DNA of 7,176 bases. Origin: Nioella sp964229645. GTDB lineage: Bacteria > Pseudomonadota > Alphaproteobacteria > Rhodobacterales > Rhodobacteraceae. Below are positions 1 to 6,574 of the stretch, piece after piece. The stretch covers positions 1-7,176 of the forward strand of contig NZ_CAXREX010000068.1 of assembly GCF_964229645.1 (NCBI RefSeq). The letters are read 5' to 3'. Numbering within the stretch: position 1 is the stretch's first letter; each line of letters opens with the position of its first letter. Below the pieces are notes generated by a model. That model was not told where the DNA came from. It made no database searches and saw nothing but the letters and a program-made list of their open reading frames with translations. A program made the position numbers and the translations under genes.

Positions 1-570
1 CGCCGCCGTCCTGAGCGCGCTCGCGGTGGTGCCTTGCGTCCCGGTCAGCCGGTGCCGCAGCCCGATCAGTTCATGCGCCAGCGGCAACACCGCGCGCAGG
101 CGCGCCAGGTCGTCCTCGCTGAGCCAGCCGGACTGTTTCCCGCGCAGATAGAACGAAACGAAGCCGCCCCGCCCCACGCGGGACGCGACCGAGACCCGTT
201 CGATTACCCCGTCGCGGGCGTAGATCGGGGCGCGCGGATCGCCCTCGGGCGGATGCCATCGGTCAATGACCAACCCGCCGGGGGGAGCGCGCCGAATCCG
301 GTCGACGAAGTCGCGGCGCAACGTGTCATGCGACGTGATCCTGCGTGCGTTGATGTTGAACCAATAGTCGCTCATCTGCCCCGACCAGACCGACAGAACG
401 GGCTGTGGATCGGCGAGGTCTGCCACCAGGAAGGCACCGAAATGGGCGATCTCGGCGGCTCTGCGGATATGGGCCAGCAAGGCCGCGCCGAACCCGTCGG
501 TGGGCAGGCTGGCCACCAGGGCGGCCTGGGGGTCGCGGGGCAGGGGGGATGTGCGTGGCTCGTCACTCAT
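1..570 (-). CDS. Probable LuxR-type transcriptional regulator, N-terminal part (3' end beyond window)
   Basis: An open frame runs on the minus strand from an ATG at 570-568 without a stop to base 1: 190 codons, C-terminus missing. The product starts MSDEPRTSPLPRDP and has no signal peptide or membrane segment. About residues 15-175 look like a single globular sensor domain, with the stretches AHFGAFLVADL, SVWSGQMSDYWFN, and a late GGFVSFYLRG followed by a helix LSEDDLARLRAVLPLAHELI. That pattern (effector-like domain ending in 'surface hydrophobic strand plus SxxDLARLRxxxPL helix') resembles the N-terminal half of proteobacterial LuxR-family regulators. These carry a C-terminal HTH that would lie off the left edge here. 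The HTH itself is not visible, so the family call is inference. The gene is divergent from the dehalogenase with a 72-bp gap, the usual arrangement for a local regulator and its target. No Shine-Dalgarno precedes the ATG. A plus-strand frame runs opposite to it but is a shadow. Confidence 0.6.
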   Translation of the reverse strand, partial: MSDEPRTSPLPRDPQAALVASLPTDGFGAALLAHIRRAAEIAHFGAFLVADLADPQPVLSVWSGQMSDYWFNINARRITSHDTLRRDFVDRIRRAPPGGLVIDRWHPPEGDPRAPIYARDGVIERVSVASRVGRGGFVSFYLRGKQSGWLSEDDLARLRAVLPLAHELIGLRHRLTGTQGTTASALRTAA

Positions 571-642
571 TCGGGTGACAGAATAGGCGTGACATCTTCG
601 GCTAAGCAAGAGGTCTCACCTCACGGGACACCGGGGCCGCTA
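571..642. promoter_or_regulatory. Divergent regulator/dehalogenase intergenic region with repeats
   Basis: This 72-bp gap must hold the promoters of both divergent genes unless transcription starts inside a gene. It contains a direct repeat GTGACA at 575-580 and 589-594 (14 bp apart, more than one helical turn). It also contains a perfect interrupted palindrome GAGGT-CTC-ACCTC at 610-622. That palindrome overlaps an imperfect 21-bp palindrome at 612-632 in which 7 of 10 base pairs match (GGTnTCnCnTnAnGnGAnACC). The palindromes lie just upstream of the dehalogenase start, so a protein bound there could act on either gene. Function is inferred from position and symmetry only. Confidence 0.4.
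580..609 (-). promoter_or_regulatory. Possible sigma70-like promoter of the regulator gene
   Basis: Read on the minus strand, TTGCTT (609-604) and TATTCT (585-580) are separated by 18 bases and resemble -35 and -10 hexamers. Transcription would start about 3 bases before the regulator ATG at 570, giving an almost leaderless message. That fits the absence of a Shine-Dalgarno there. The match is modest and could be chance. Confidence 0.25.
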
Positions 643-3600
643 ATGACCCGCTATTTCTCAGACGCCAAGCGACCCGTCCACCTGGGGCCCTTCCCGCTGG
701 AACGGCTCTGTCGCGTCGAAAAGGCCGATCTGACAGCGGTCCCGGCGATGGTCCCGGTCAGTTTCAATCGCCCCGACGCGCCTGAAAGCATCGTCAACGC
801 GATGCGGGATTACCAGGCGATGCTGGACGCGCTGCGTGACGGGCTGGTGAACCCGGTGCCCTCGGACATTCCGGCTGACCCGCAGGAGCGGGCAAATCAC
901 CTCAAGGCCTTTGGCTATTTCAACGATGCGGCAATGGTGGGCATCTGCCGGTTGACGGAAGATACCCTGTTGGCGCAACCGATCGGGAACCCGGATATCG
1001 ACCGGCTGGCCCATGACCTGAAGACGCGCCAGACCAAGACGCTCGCCTCTGGCATCGACGTGATCATGGCGGACCTCAAGGACAGCATGGAGGCGCCGCC
1101 GACAACGATCGAGGGGCATACCCACGCGATCGTCTATCTCTACGAAAACCCGAGAGAGCCCGCTGAAGACGAGGAGGGCTGCGACTGGCTGTCGGGTGCC
1201 CTGGCCGCGCGGGCCTGTCTGCGGGCCAACGAAACCGCCAGCGTGATCGCGAATTACCTGCGGCTTCTGGGCTTCGCGGCAAAATCCCATTCAGGCGCGG
1301 CATCTGACGTGGACCTCAACCGGCTGAGCGTGGCGGCCGGTCTGGCCAGGGTCGAGGCGGGGCAACTCGTGGCCCCCTTCATCGGCACACGCTTTGGCGT
1401 GGCGGTGGTCACCTGCCGGATGGACCTGGCCTGCGACAGGCCGCTCGCCGCGCGCCCCGGTTTGGGCGGGCTGAGCTGGGCGATAGGCAAGGGCGTCCAG
1501 CGCTCGGCGCTCAATCGCAACCCCTATGACAAGCGTCGCTTCGTCGACGGCGCGCATCCGTTCGAGAAGCTCAAGCGCTTCGACAGCCCCACCACCTATA
1601 TCGACGAGGCAAACGTGCCCCGCGTGCCCAAGCGGGCCGACATGTTCGCCCGCGCCCAGTTCGGGGACATGGGCAAGGCGCTGCAAGAGGGCGCCAAGGG
1701 CGGCTACTACGCCCGCAAGGCCGCGCCGTCTTATGCGCAGCGTCGGGCGCTTGGGGCCTTCGTGCTGATCCAGGACGGCATGCCGAACCCTGACGGGCCG
1801 TGCCCCCCGGATGCCGCCCGCAATGCCGCGAACATCAAGGCGGCCAGCTATTTCCTTGGCGTCGACGCGGTGGGGATCTCGCGCTGCCCGGACTGGACCT
1901 GGTATTCGCACGATGCTGTGGGAGACCCCATTGATCCGCCCCACGACCAGGCGATCAGCATGATCATCGACCAGGGCTACGAGACCATGGAGGGCGCCAG
2001 CGGCGACGACTGGATCTCCGTGGCCCAGTCCATGCGCGCCTATCTGCGGTTTTCCCTCCTGGGCGGGGTGATCGCGCAGCAGATCAGGAACCTCGGCTAT
2101 GGCGCCAAGGCGCATACGGTGCTGGATGGCGAGGTATTGCAGCCGCCGCTCCTGCTGCTGTCGGGCCTGGGCGAGGTTAGCCGCATCGGCGAGGTGATCC
2201 TGAACCCCTATCTCGGCCCGCGTCTCAAGTCGGGCGTGGTCACCACCGACATGCCGCTGGCCCATGACAAGCCCATCGACTTCGGGCTTCAGGCCTTCTG
2301 CGAGAGCTGCAACAAATGCGCCCGCGAATGCCCCTCGGGGGCGATCACGGCTGGCCCGAAACTGATGTTCAACGGCTACGAGATCTGGAAATCCGACAGC
2401 CAGAAATGCGCGACCTACCGGATCACCACCAAGGGCGGCGCCATGTGCGGGCGCTGCATGAAGACCTGCCCATGGAACCTTGAAGGCCTCTTTGCCGAAA
2501 AGCCCTTCCGATGGGCAGCGATGACCATTCCGAAGGCCGCGCCGCTTCTGGCCAGGCTCGATGACGCGGTGGGCAATGGCGGCCTCAATGACGTCAAGAA
2601 ATGGTGGTGGGATCTGGAGCTGGAGCCTGACGGGGCCTACCGGCCCACGAAGCACCCGCTCAATCGGCGTGATCTGCAAAGGGACCTCGACCTGAAATAC
2701 GAGGATCAGACGCTCGCGGTCTATCCCGCACCCCTGGCCCCGCACCCCTGGCCCTACCCGTTCCCGATGGACCGCGAAAAGGGGATCGAAGCCTACCAGG
2801 CCATGGTCACGGCCCGCGAATACAAGCTGCGGCTTGAGCGGGGCGAAACGGATCACCTGCACGGCTACTCCGTGCCCGGGGATGCGCCGGTGATCCGGGT
2901 CGAGGTGACAAGGGCCGAGAAGATGACACCGGATGTCACCAAGTATGAGTTCCGCGCCCTCGATGGCGGCGACTTGCCCGAGTGGACGGCGGGGGCCCAT
3001 CTCGACATCGTCGTGGCCCCTGAATTCCTTCGCCAGTATTCCATGTCCGGCGATCCCGGCGACCGCTCGGTCTACCAGATCGGCGTGTTGCGCGAAGATG
3101 CAGGCCGGGGCGGATCGAAGCTCATGCACCGGATTTTCGCGCCGGGGCGCAAGATCTTCATCTCCAATCCCATCAACCATTTCGAGCTTGAACCAGGCGC
3201 GACCCGGACGCTGTTGTTGGGGGGCGGGATCGGGGTCACGCCGATGATCGCCTTCGCCCATGCGCTGCATCGCGAGGGCAGGGAGTTCGCACTGCACTAT
3301 TCCTGTTCCACGCGCGCGGCGGCCGGGTATCTCGACGATCTGGCAAAGATGCCCTGGGCGGACCGGGTGCACTACCATTTCTCGGACGAGGGAACGCGTG
3401 CCGATCTCGACCTGCTGATGGCGGGGTATCAGCCCGGCTGGCACGTCTATACCTGCGGTCCCGATCGTTACATGAGCGCGGTGATCGAAGCCGCCGAGCG
3501 CGCTGGCTTCCCCGAAGAGGCGCGGCACCTGGAATATTTCTCGGTCCCCGAACAACCGGATTACGAGAACCACGCCTTCCGCCTGCGGCTGAAAGACGGG

Positions 3601-3834
3601 CGGATGCTGGATGTCGCGGCCGGACAGACGGCAGCGGAGGTGTTGCAGGCGGCGGGCATTGCCATCGACATCAAATGCGATGACGGGATCTGCGGCGTCT
3701 GCAAATGCGGGGTTCTGGCCGGAGACGTGGAGCATCGCGACTTCGTTTTGTCCAGGGCACAGCGCGAGGGCGCCATGATCACCTGCCAAAGCCGGGCCGC
3801 CAAACCCGGCGGCGTGATCGATCTCGACCTGTGA
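643..3834 (+). CDS. rdhA: Self-sufficient catabolic reductive dehalogenase (RdhA fused to a phthalate-dioxygenase-reductase-type module)
   Basis: The 1063-residue cytoplasmic enzyme is predicted to remove halide reductively from halogenated phenols using cobalamin, with electrons from NAD(P)H through its own reductase. Residues 84-270 form a B12-fold-like half without cluster or WxY motif; 395-545 are the catalytic half, with WTWY (Tyr421, likely proton donor) and VIAQQIRNLGYGAKAH (476-491). [4Fe-4S] ligands are C553/C556/C559/C563 and C589/C602/C605/C609, the last Cys of each followed by Pro. After a linker (about 620-748) comes the reductase: RQYS at 797-800 for FMN, GGGIGVTPM at 860-868 and CGP at 938-940 for NAD(P)H, then a plant-type [2Fe-2S] site C1012/C1017/C1020/C1048. 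No Tat signal and no rdhB-type anchor gene follow, unlike respiratory dehalogenases. The fusion matches the NADPH-driven enzyme described from Jhaorihella thermophila and resembles BhbA of Comamonas (from memory). ATG 643 is chosen because the frame upstream runs antisense to the regulator. Its ribosome site is weak (GGGG near 633). Substrate is not determinable here. Confidence 0.95.
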   Translation: MTRYFSDAKRPVHLGPFPLERLCRVEKADLTAVPAMVPVSFNRPDAPESIVNAMRDYQAMLDALRDGLVNPVPSDIPADPQERANHLKAFGYFNDAAMVGICRLTEDTLLAQPIGNPDIDRLAHDLKTRQTKTLASGIDVIMADLKDSMEAPPTTIEGHTHAIVYLYENPREPAEDEEGCDWLSGALAARACLRANETASVIANYLRLLGFAAKSHSGAASDVDLNRLSVAAGLARVEAGQLVAPFIGTRFGVAVVTCRMDLACDRPLAARPGLGGLSWAIGKGVQRSALNRNPYDKRRFVDGAHPFEKLKRFDSPTTYIDEANVPRVPKRADMFARAQFGDMGKALQEGAKGGYYARKAAPSYAQRRALGAFVLIQDGMPNPDGPCPPDAARNAANIKAASYFLGVDAVGISRCPDWTWYSHDAVGDPIDPPHDQAISMIIDQGYETMEGASGDDWISVAQSMRAYLRFSLLGGVIAQQIRNLGYGAKAHTVLDGEVLQPPLLLLSGLGEVSRIGEVILNPYLGPRLKSGVVTTDMPLAHDKPIDFGLQAFCESCNKCARECPSGAITAGPKLMFNGYEIWKSDSQKCATYRITTKGGAMCGRCMKTCPWNLEGLFAEKPFRWAAMTIPKAAPLLARLDDAVGNGGLNDVKKWWWDLELEPDGAYRPTKHPLNRRDLQRDLDLKYEDQTLAVYPAPLAPHPWPYPFPMDREKGIEAYQAMVTAREYKLRLERGETDHLHGYSVPGDAPVIRVEVTRAEKMTPDVTKYEFRALDGGDLPEWTAGAHLDIVVAPEFLRQYSMSGDPGDRSVYQIGVLREDAGRGGSKLMHRIFAPGRKIFISNPINHFELEPGATRTLLLGGGIGVTPMIAFAHALHREGREFALHYSCSTRAAAGYLDDLAKMPWADRVHYHFSDEGTRADLDLLMAGYQPGWHVYTCGPDRYMSAVIEAAERAGFPEEARHLEYFSVPEQPDYENHAFRLRLKDGRMLDVAAGQTAAEVLQAAGIAIDIKCDDGICGVCKCGVLAGDVEHRDFVLSRAQREGAMITCQSRAAKPGGVIDLDL

Positions 3835-3836
3835 CC

Positions 3837-3873
3837 CCCCGGGGTCGCCGCGCCCTCGGCGCGTCGACCGGGG
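3837..3873. other. GC-rich hairpin directly after the dehalogenase stop codon
   Basis: Starting two bases after the TGA, an extended inverted repeat can fold. CGCGCC (3849-3854) pairs with GGCGCG (3858-3863) around a CTC loop. Then GGTCG (3843-3847) pairs with CGACC (3865-3869) after one mismatch, and CCCC (3837-3840) pairs with GGGG (3870-3873) across a GG bulge. No T-run follows it directly. It may protect the mRNA 3' end or act together with the second hairpin as a terminator. Confidence 0.45.
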
Positions 3874-3914
3874 CGCGATCCTGACGGATCGCGGGGCGAT
3901 TTTTGGGAAAAATC
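3874..3914 (+). terminator. Probable intrinsic terminator of the dehalogenase gene
   Basis: A perfect 8-bp stem CGCGATCC (3874-3881) / GGATCGCG (3886-3893) closes a TGAC loop. It is followed after six bases by five T residues (3900-3904). Those T residues form part of a second palindrome, GATTTTT-GGG-AAAAATC (3898-3914), which has a matching T-run on the opposite strand. The combination resembles terminators seen after Rhodobacteraceae genes. It sits between the dehalogenase and the transglycosylase, so it supports separate transcription of the two. Confidence 0.6.
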
Positions 3915-4047
3915 AGACCGCGCCGCGACGGCAGCGGTTGGCGTGAAAGCGCGGACGGGGCGCTGACTGCGCCGAGCCTGTTGCCCGCCGATCCCGGACA
4001 AGGCAGGCTATCGGAAGACTGAACGAGACACCCCGGAGCCTGCCCCG
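3915..4047 (+). promoter_or_regulatory. Upstream region and ribosome-binding site of the transglycosylase gene
   Basis: This stretch should carry the promoter of the transglycosylase gene because a terminator precedes it. GGAG at 4035-4038 lies 9 bases before the ATG and is a fitting Shine-Dalgarno. A small hairpin GGCGC-TGACT-GCGCC occupies 3959-3973. TTGCCC at 3981-3986 resembles a -35 box, but no -10 box at proper spacing is convincing, so no promoter is placed. Confidence 0.4.
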
Positions 4048-5292
4048 ATGTCCCCAGCCCCGTCCCGACGCACCGTTGCCCTGGGCCTGTCAGCGCTTGC
4101 CCTGTCGGGATGTGTCGCCGGGGGTGCGGGGCCTGCCACGCGCGACGACTGGCGCAGCGTCCCCGACCCTGCCTTCGACCGCTGGCTGGAGGGGTTCAAG
4201 AGCCGCGCGCGCAATGCGGGCAGTTCCGAGGCCACCCTGACGCGCACCTTTCGGGGCGTGGGCTATGTGCCCCTGGTCATCGAGCGCGACCGCAACCAGG
4301 CCGAGTTCAACCGCACGATGGAGGATTACCTAGCCATCGCCGCCTCGGACGACAGGATCGCCATGGGCCGCGCCAAGCTGCGCCAGCACGGGCGCACCCT
4401 GCAGGCGATCGAAGACCGGTTCGGGGTCGAGAAAGAGGTGATGTGCGCGGTCTGGGGCATGGAAAGCTATTACGGCACGCAGATGGGCGACGCGCCCGTG
4501 ATCGCGGCCCTTGCGACACTGACTTTCGACGGGCGGCGCGGACGCTTCTTTGGAAGCCAGCTGATGTCCGCGCTCCGCGCCCTTGACCGGGGTGACACGA
4601 CCCTCTCGCGCATGCGCGGAAGCTGGGCCGGGGCCATGGGGCATACGCAGATCATGCCCGAAGTGCTGGAGGATTACGGCGTCGATTTCGACGGGGACGG
4701 GCGACGCGGCTGCTGGGACGCGGACCCCACCGATGCCCTGGCCACCACCGCGAATTACATCGCTCGCCACGGCTGGACCCGCGGCCAGCCCTGGGCCGTC
4801 GAAGTGCGCCTGCCCGAGGGGTTCGATGCGGGGCTCGCCGGGCGCAGGCGCACCCGGTCGGTCGCGTCTTGGACCAACATGGGCGTGCGCGACATGGACG
4901 GTGCCCGCGTGCCCAACTATGGCGAGGCGGCTATCCTCATCCCCATGGGGGTGAACGGCCCGGCCCTGATGATCTTTGCCAACTTCACCGCGATCTGGCG
5001 CTACAACCCGGCCGAAAACTACGTGATCGGCATCGGCCACCTGGCCGACAGGCTGGCCGGTGGCCCGGCGTTCCGCGCAAGCTTGCCGCCAGATGAGCAC
5101 GGCCTGACACGCGCAGGCCGGATCGAGGTGCAACAGCGCCTGACCGCGCAGGGCTATGACACCGGCGGCAGCGATGGCGTCATCGGCCCTGCCAGCCGCG
5201 CAGCCATCCGCGCCTATGAGCGCTCCCAGGGATTGCCGGAAACAGGCATCGCCACCGACGATCTGCTGGTGCGCTTGCGCCAAACCGCCTGA
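4048..5292 (+). CDS. MltB-family lytic murein transglycosylase lipoprotein with peptidoglycan-binding domain
   Basis: This 414-residue protein is predicted to cleave the MurNAc-GlcNAc bond of peptidoglycan, leaving 1,6-anhydro-MurNAc ends, while anchored by lipid in the periplasm. The N-terminus has an RR pair (residues 7-8), a short hydrophobic stretch and a lipobox LSGC with Cys22 as the lipidated residue. SRRTVAL somewhat resembles a Tat motif, so Tat export is possible. The SLT_2/MltB domain spans about 38-340. It includes VWGMESYYG with Glu139 as the likely catalytic acid and GAMGHTQIMP (195-204), the counterpart of the MltB GAMGxxQFMP motif. Residues about 353-411 form a PG_binding_1 domain (GLTRAGRIEVQQRL, then DGVIGPASRAAIRAYE). 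This tail is common in alphaproteobacterial members; E. coli MltB lacks it. GGAG nine bases upstream supports the start. It has no evident functional link to its neighbours. Confidence 0.93.
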   Translation: MSPAPSRRTVALGLSALALSGCVAGGAGPATRDDWRSVPDPAFDRWLEGFKSRARNAGSSEATLTRTFRGVGYVPLVIERDRNQAEFNRTMEDYLAIAASDDRIAMGRAKLRQHGRTLQAIEDRFGVEKEVMCAVWGMESYYGTQMGDAPVIAALATLTFDGRRGRFFGSQLMSALRALDRGDTTLSRMRGSWAGAMGHTQIMPEVLEDYGVDFDGDGRRGCWDADPTDALATTANYIARHGWTRGQPWAVEVRLPEGFDAGLAGRRRTRSVASWTNMGVRDMDGARVPNYGEAAILIPMGVNGPALMIFANFTAIWRYNPAENYVIGIGHLADRLAGGPAFRASLPPDEHGLTRAGRIEVQQRLTAQGYDTGGSDGVIGPASRAAIRAYERSQGLPETGIATDDLLVRLRQTA

Positions 5293-5385
5293 TCGTCGCA
5301 GACAGGCCATTGCATGACGCGCCGGAGGCGTGACACCCATGACCATCGGGCGCATCGTCAGCTTCTCGCCCATGGAGAAACCGCT
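5293..5385 (+). promoter_or_regulatory. Leader region of the kbl-tdh operon
   Basis: This 93-bp gap separates the transglycosylase stop from kbl. It has no convincing terminator, so some readthrough into kbl is possible, and no clear sigma70 promoter was recognised. A small stem CGCC-GGA-GGCG (5320-5330) overlaps the GGAGG (5324-5328) that would serve the short leader frame starting at 5339. The kbl ribosome-binding site itself is GGAGA at 5374-5378, seven bases before its ATG. Confidence 0.45.
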
Positions 5386-5389
5386 ATGA
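5339..5389 (+). CDS. Possible 16-residue leader peptide overlapping the kbl start
   Basis: A short frame encodes MTIGRIVSFSPMEKPL and stops at TGA 5387-5389. That stop overlaps the kbl start codon in an ATGA arrangement (5386-5389). A strong GGAGG lies at 5324-5328, ten bases before its ATG, and the kbl ribosome site falls inside the frame. Such an overlap would allow translational coupling, so that ribosomes finishing the peptide restart on kbl. There is only one Thr and one Gly codon, so classical attenuation by amino-acid supply is not suggested. It was found by eye, is not a known family to me, and may be chance. Confidence 0.35.
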   Translation: MTIGRIVSFSPMEKPL

Positions 5390-6573
5390 CCCAAGCCTTC
5401 ATCGACCACCTGTCGCAAGAGCTCGACGGCCTCAGCGAGGCGGGCCTCTTCAAGTCCGAACGCGTGATCACCACGCCGCAGGCGGGCACCGTGGGTCTCG
5501 CCAACGGTCGCGAGGTGATCAATCTCTGCGCCAATAACTACCTCGGACTCTCCGATCATCCAGACCTTGTTGCAGCGGCGCAGGCCGCGCTCGACCGCTA
5601 CGGCTATGGCATGTCGTCGGTGCGCTTCATCTGCGGCACGCAGGAGGCACACAAGGAGTTGGAGGCGCGCCTCTCTCGCTTCCTCGGGCATGAGGATACA
5701 ATCCTATATTCGTCGTGCTTCGATGCCAATGCAGGGCTCTTCGAAACGCTTCTGGGGCCGGAAGACGCGATCATCTCCGACGCGCTCAACCATGCCTCGA
5801 TCATCGACGGGGTGCGGCTGTGCAAGGCCAGGCGCCTGCGCTACGCCAATTCCTACATGGCGGATCTGGAGGCTCAGTTAAAGGCGGCAGAAGGCGCGCG
5901 CTTCAAGATGATCGCGACCGACGGCGTCTTTTCCATGGACGGTTATATCGCCAAGCTGCCCGAGATCTGCGATCTGGCTGACAAGTATGGCGCCATGGTC
6001 ATGGTCGATGACAGCCACGCCGTTGGCTTCATGGGCGCAGGCGGGCGTGGCACGCCGGAACATTGCGGGGTGGCCGACCGGGTCGACATCCTGACCGGCA
6101 CGCTTGGCAAGGCGCTTGGCGGGGCATCGGGCGGCTATACCAGTGGCCGCAAAGAGGTCGTGGAATGGCTGCGCCAGCGCTCGCGCCCCTATCTCTTCTC
6201 CAACACGCTCGCCCCCGTCATCGCGGCGACCTCGCTGAAGGTGCTCGACATGCTGGAGGCCTCAACGGACCGCCGCGACCGGCTGATGGAGAATGCCGCC
6301 CATTTCCGCGCCCGGATGGGAGCCGCGGGCTTCGACCTTCTGCCCGGCGAACACCCGATCATCCCCGTCATGCTGCGCGACCCGAAACTGGCGCAGGACA
6401 TGGCGGCGCGGCTGGATGCCAAGAGGGTTTACGTGGCCCCCTTCAGCTTCCCCGTGGTGCCCAAGGGGCAGGACCGCATCCGCACGCAGATGAGCGCCGC
6501 CCACAGCCGCGCGGAACTCGACACCGCCATCGACGCCTTCATCGACGTTGGCCGTGACATGGGAGTGATCTGA
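5386..6573 (+). CDS. kbl: Glycine C-acetyltransferase (2-amino-3-ketobutyrate CoA ligase)
   Basis: Kbl cleaves 2-amino-3-ketobutyrate with CoA to glycine and acetyl-CoA, the second step of threonine catabolism through Tdh. The 395-residue product is close to the 398 residues of E. coli Kbl. It shows alpha-oxoamine synthase family marks: NLCANNYLGLSDHP near residue 46, SDALNHASIIDG with His136 stacking on the cofactor, VDDSHAVGFMG with Asp208 and His211 for PLP, and TGTLGKALGG with Lys242 as the Schiff-base lysine. RGTPEH and RPYLFSNTL are also typical of Kbl, as opposed to BioF or HemA. The start at 5386 is chosen over an in-frame ATG at 5314. It has GGAGA seven bases upstream, it gives the family length, and the 24 extra residues of the earlier start are Arg/His-rich and unlike Kbl. 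One base separates its stop from the tdh start, so they form an operon. The protein is cytoplasmic, and the family usually acts as a dimer. Confidence 0.98.
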   Translation: MTQAFIDHLSQELDGLSEAGLFKSERVITTPQAGTVGLANGREVINLCANNYLGLSDHPDLVAAAQAALDRYGYGMSSVRFICGTQEAHKELEARLSRFLGHEDTILYSSCFDANAGLFETLLGPEDAIISDALNHASIIDGVRLCKARRLRYANSYMADLEAQLKAAEGARFKMIATDGVFSMDGYIAKLPEICDLADKYGAMVMVDDSHAVGFMGAGGRGTPEHCGVADRVDILTGTLGKALGGASGGYTSGRKEVVEWLRQRSRPYLFSNTLAPVIAATSLKVLDMLEASTDRRDRLMENAAHFRARMGAAGFDLLPGEHPIIPVMLRDPKLAQDMAARLDAKRVYVAPFSFPVVPKGQDRIRTQMSAAHSRAELDTAIDAFIDVGRDMGVI

Positions 6574-6574
6574 C

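Noticed and set aside
34..642. 203-codon N-terminal extension of the dehalogenase frame
   Set aside because: It runs antisense to the regulator and the intergenic gap, its Gln/Arg/Gly-rich product resembles no domain, and the dehalogenase fold begins after ATG 643.
643..2500. Epoxyqueuosine reductase (QueG) as identity of the B12/4Fe-4S part
   Set aside because: QueG is a distant relative of about 350-380 residues without the duplicated half or the fused FMN/[2Fe-2S] reductase; the architecture here is that of a catabolic RdhA.
1291..3789. 832-codon minus-strand frame opposite the dehalogenase
   Set aside because: It is a codon-bias shadow in high-GC DNA: the product is low-complexity and rich in His, Arg, Gly and Val, and the opposite strand encodes a clearly recognisable multi-motif enzyme.
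5314..5385. 24-residue upstream extension of kbl from ATG 5314
   Set aside because: It lacks a suitable ribosome site, its Arg/His-rich residues do not match Kbl proteins, and ATG 5386 has GGAGA at good spacing.
5293..5385. Riboswitch (for example glycine type) ahead of kbl-tdh
   Set aside because: The 93-bp gap is too short for a tandem glycine riboswitch and I see no conserved aptamer core.
4330..5691. 453-codon minus-strand frame opposite the transglycosylase and kbl
   Set aside because: It spans two real genes and the gap between them on the other strand, with no recognisable domain or ribosome site.
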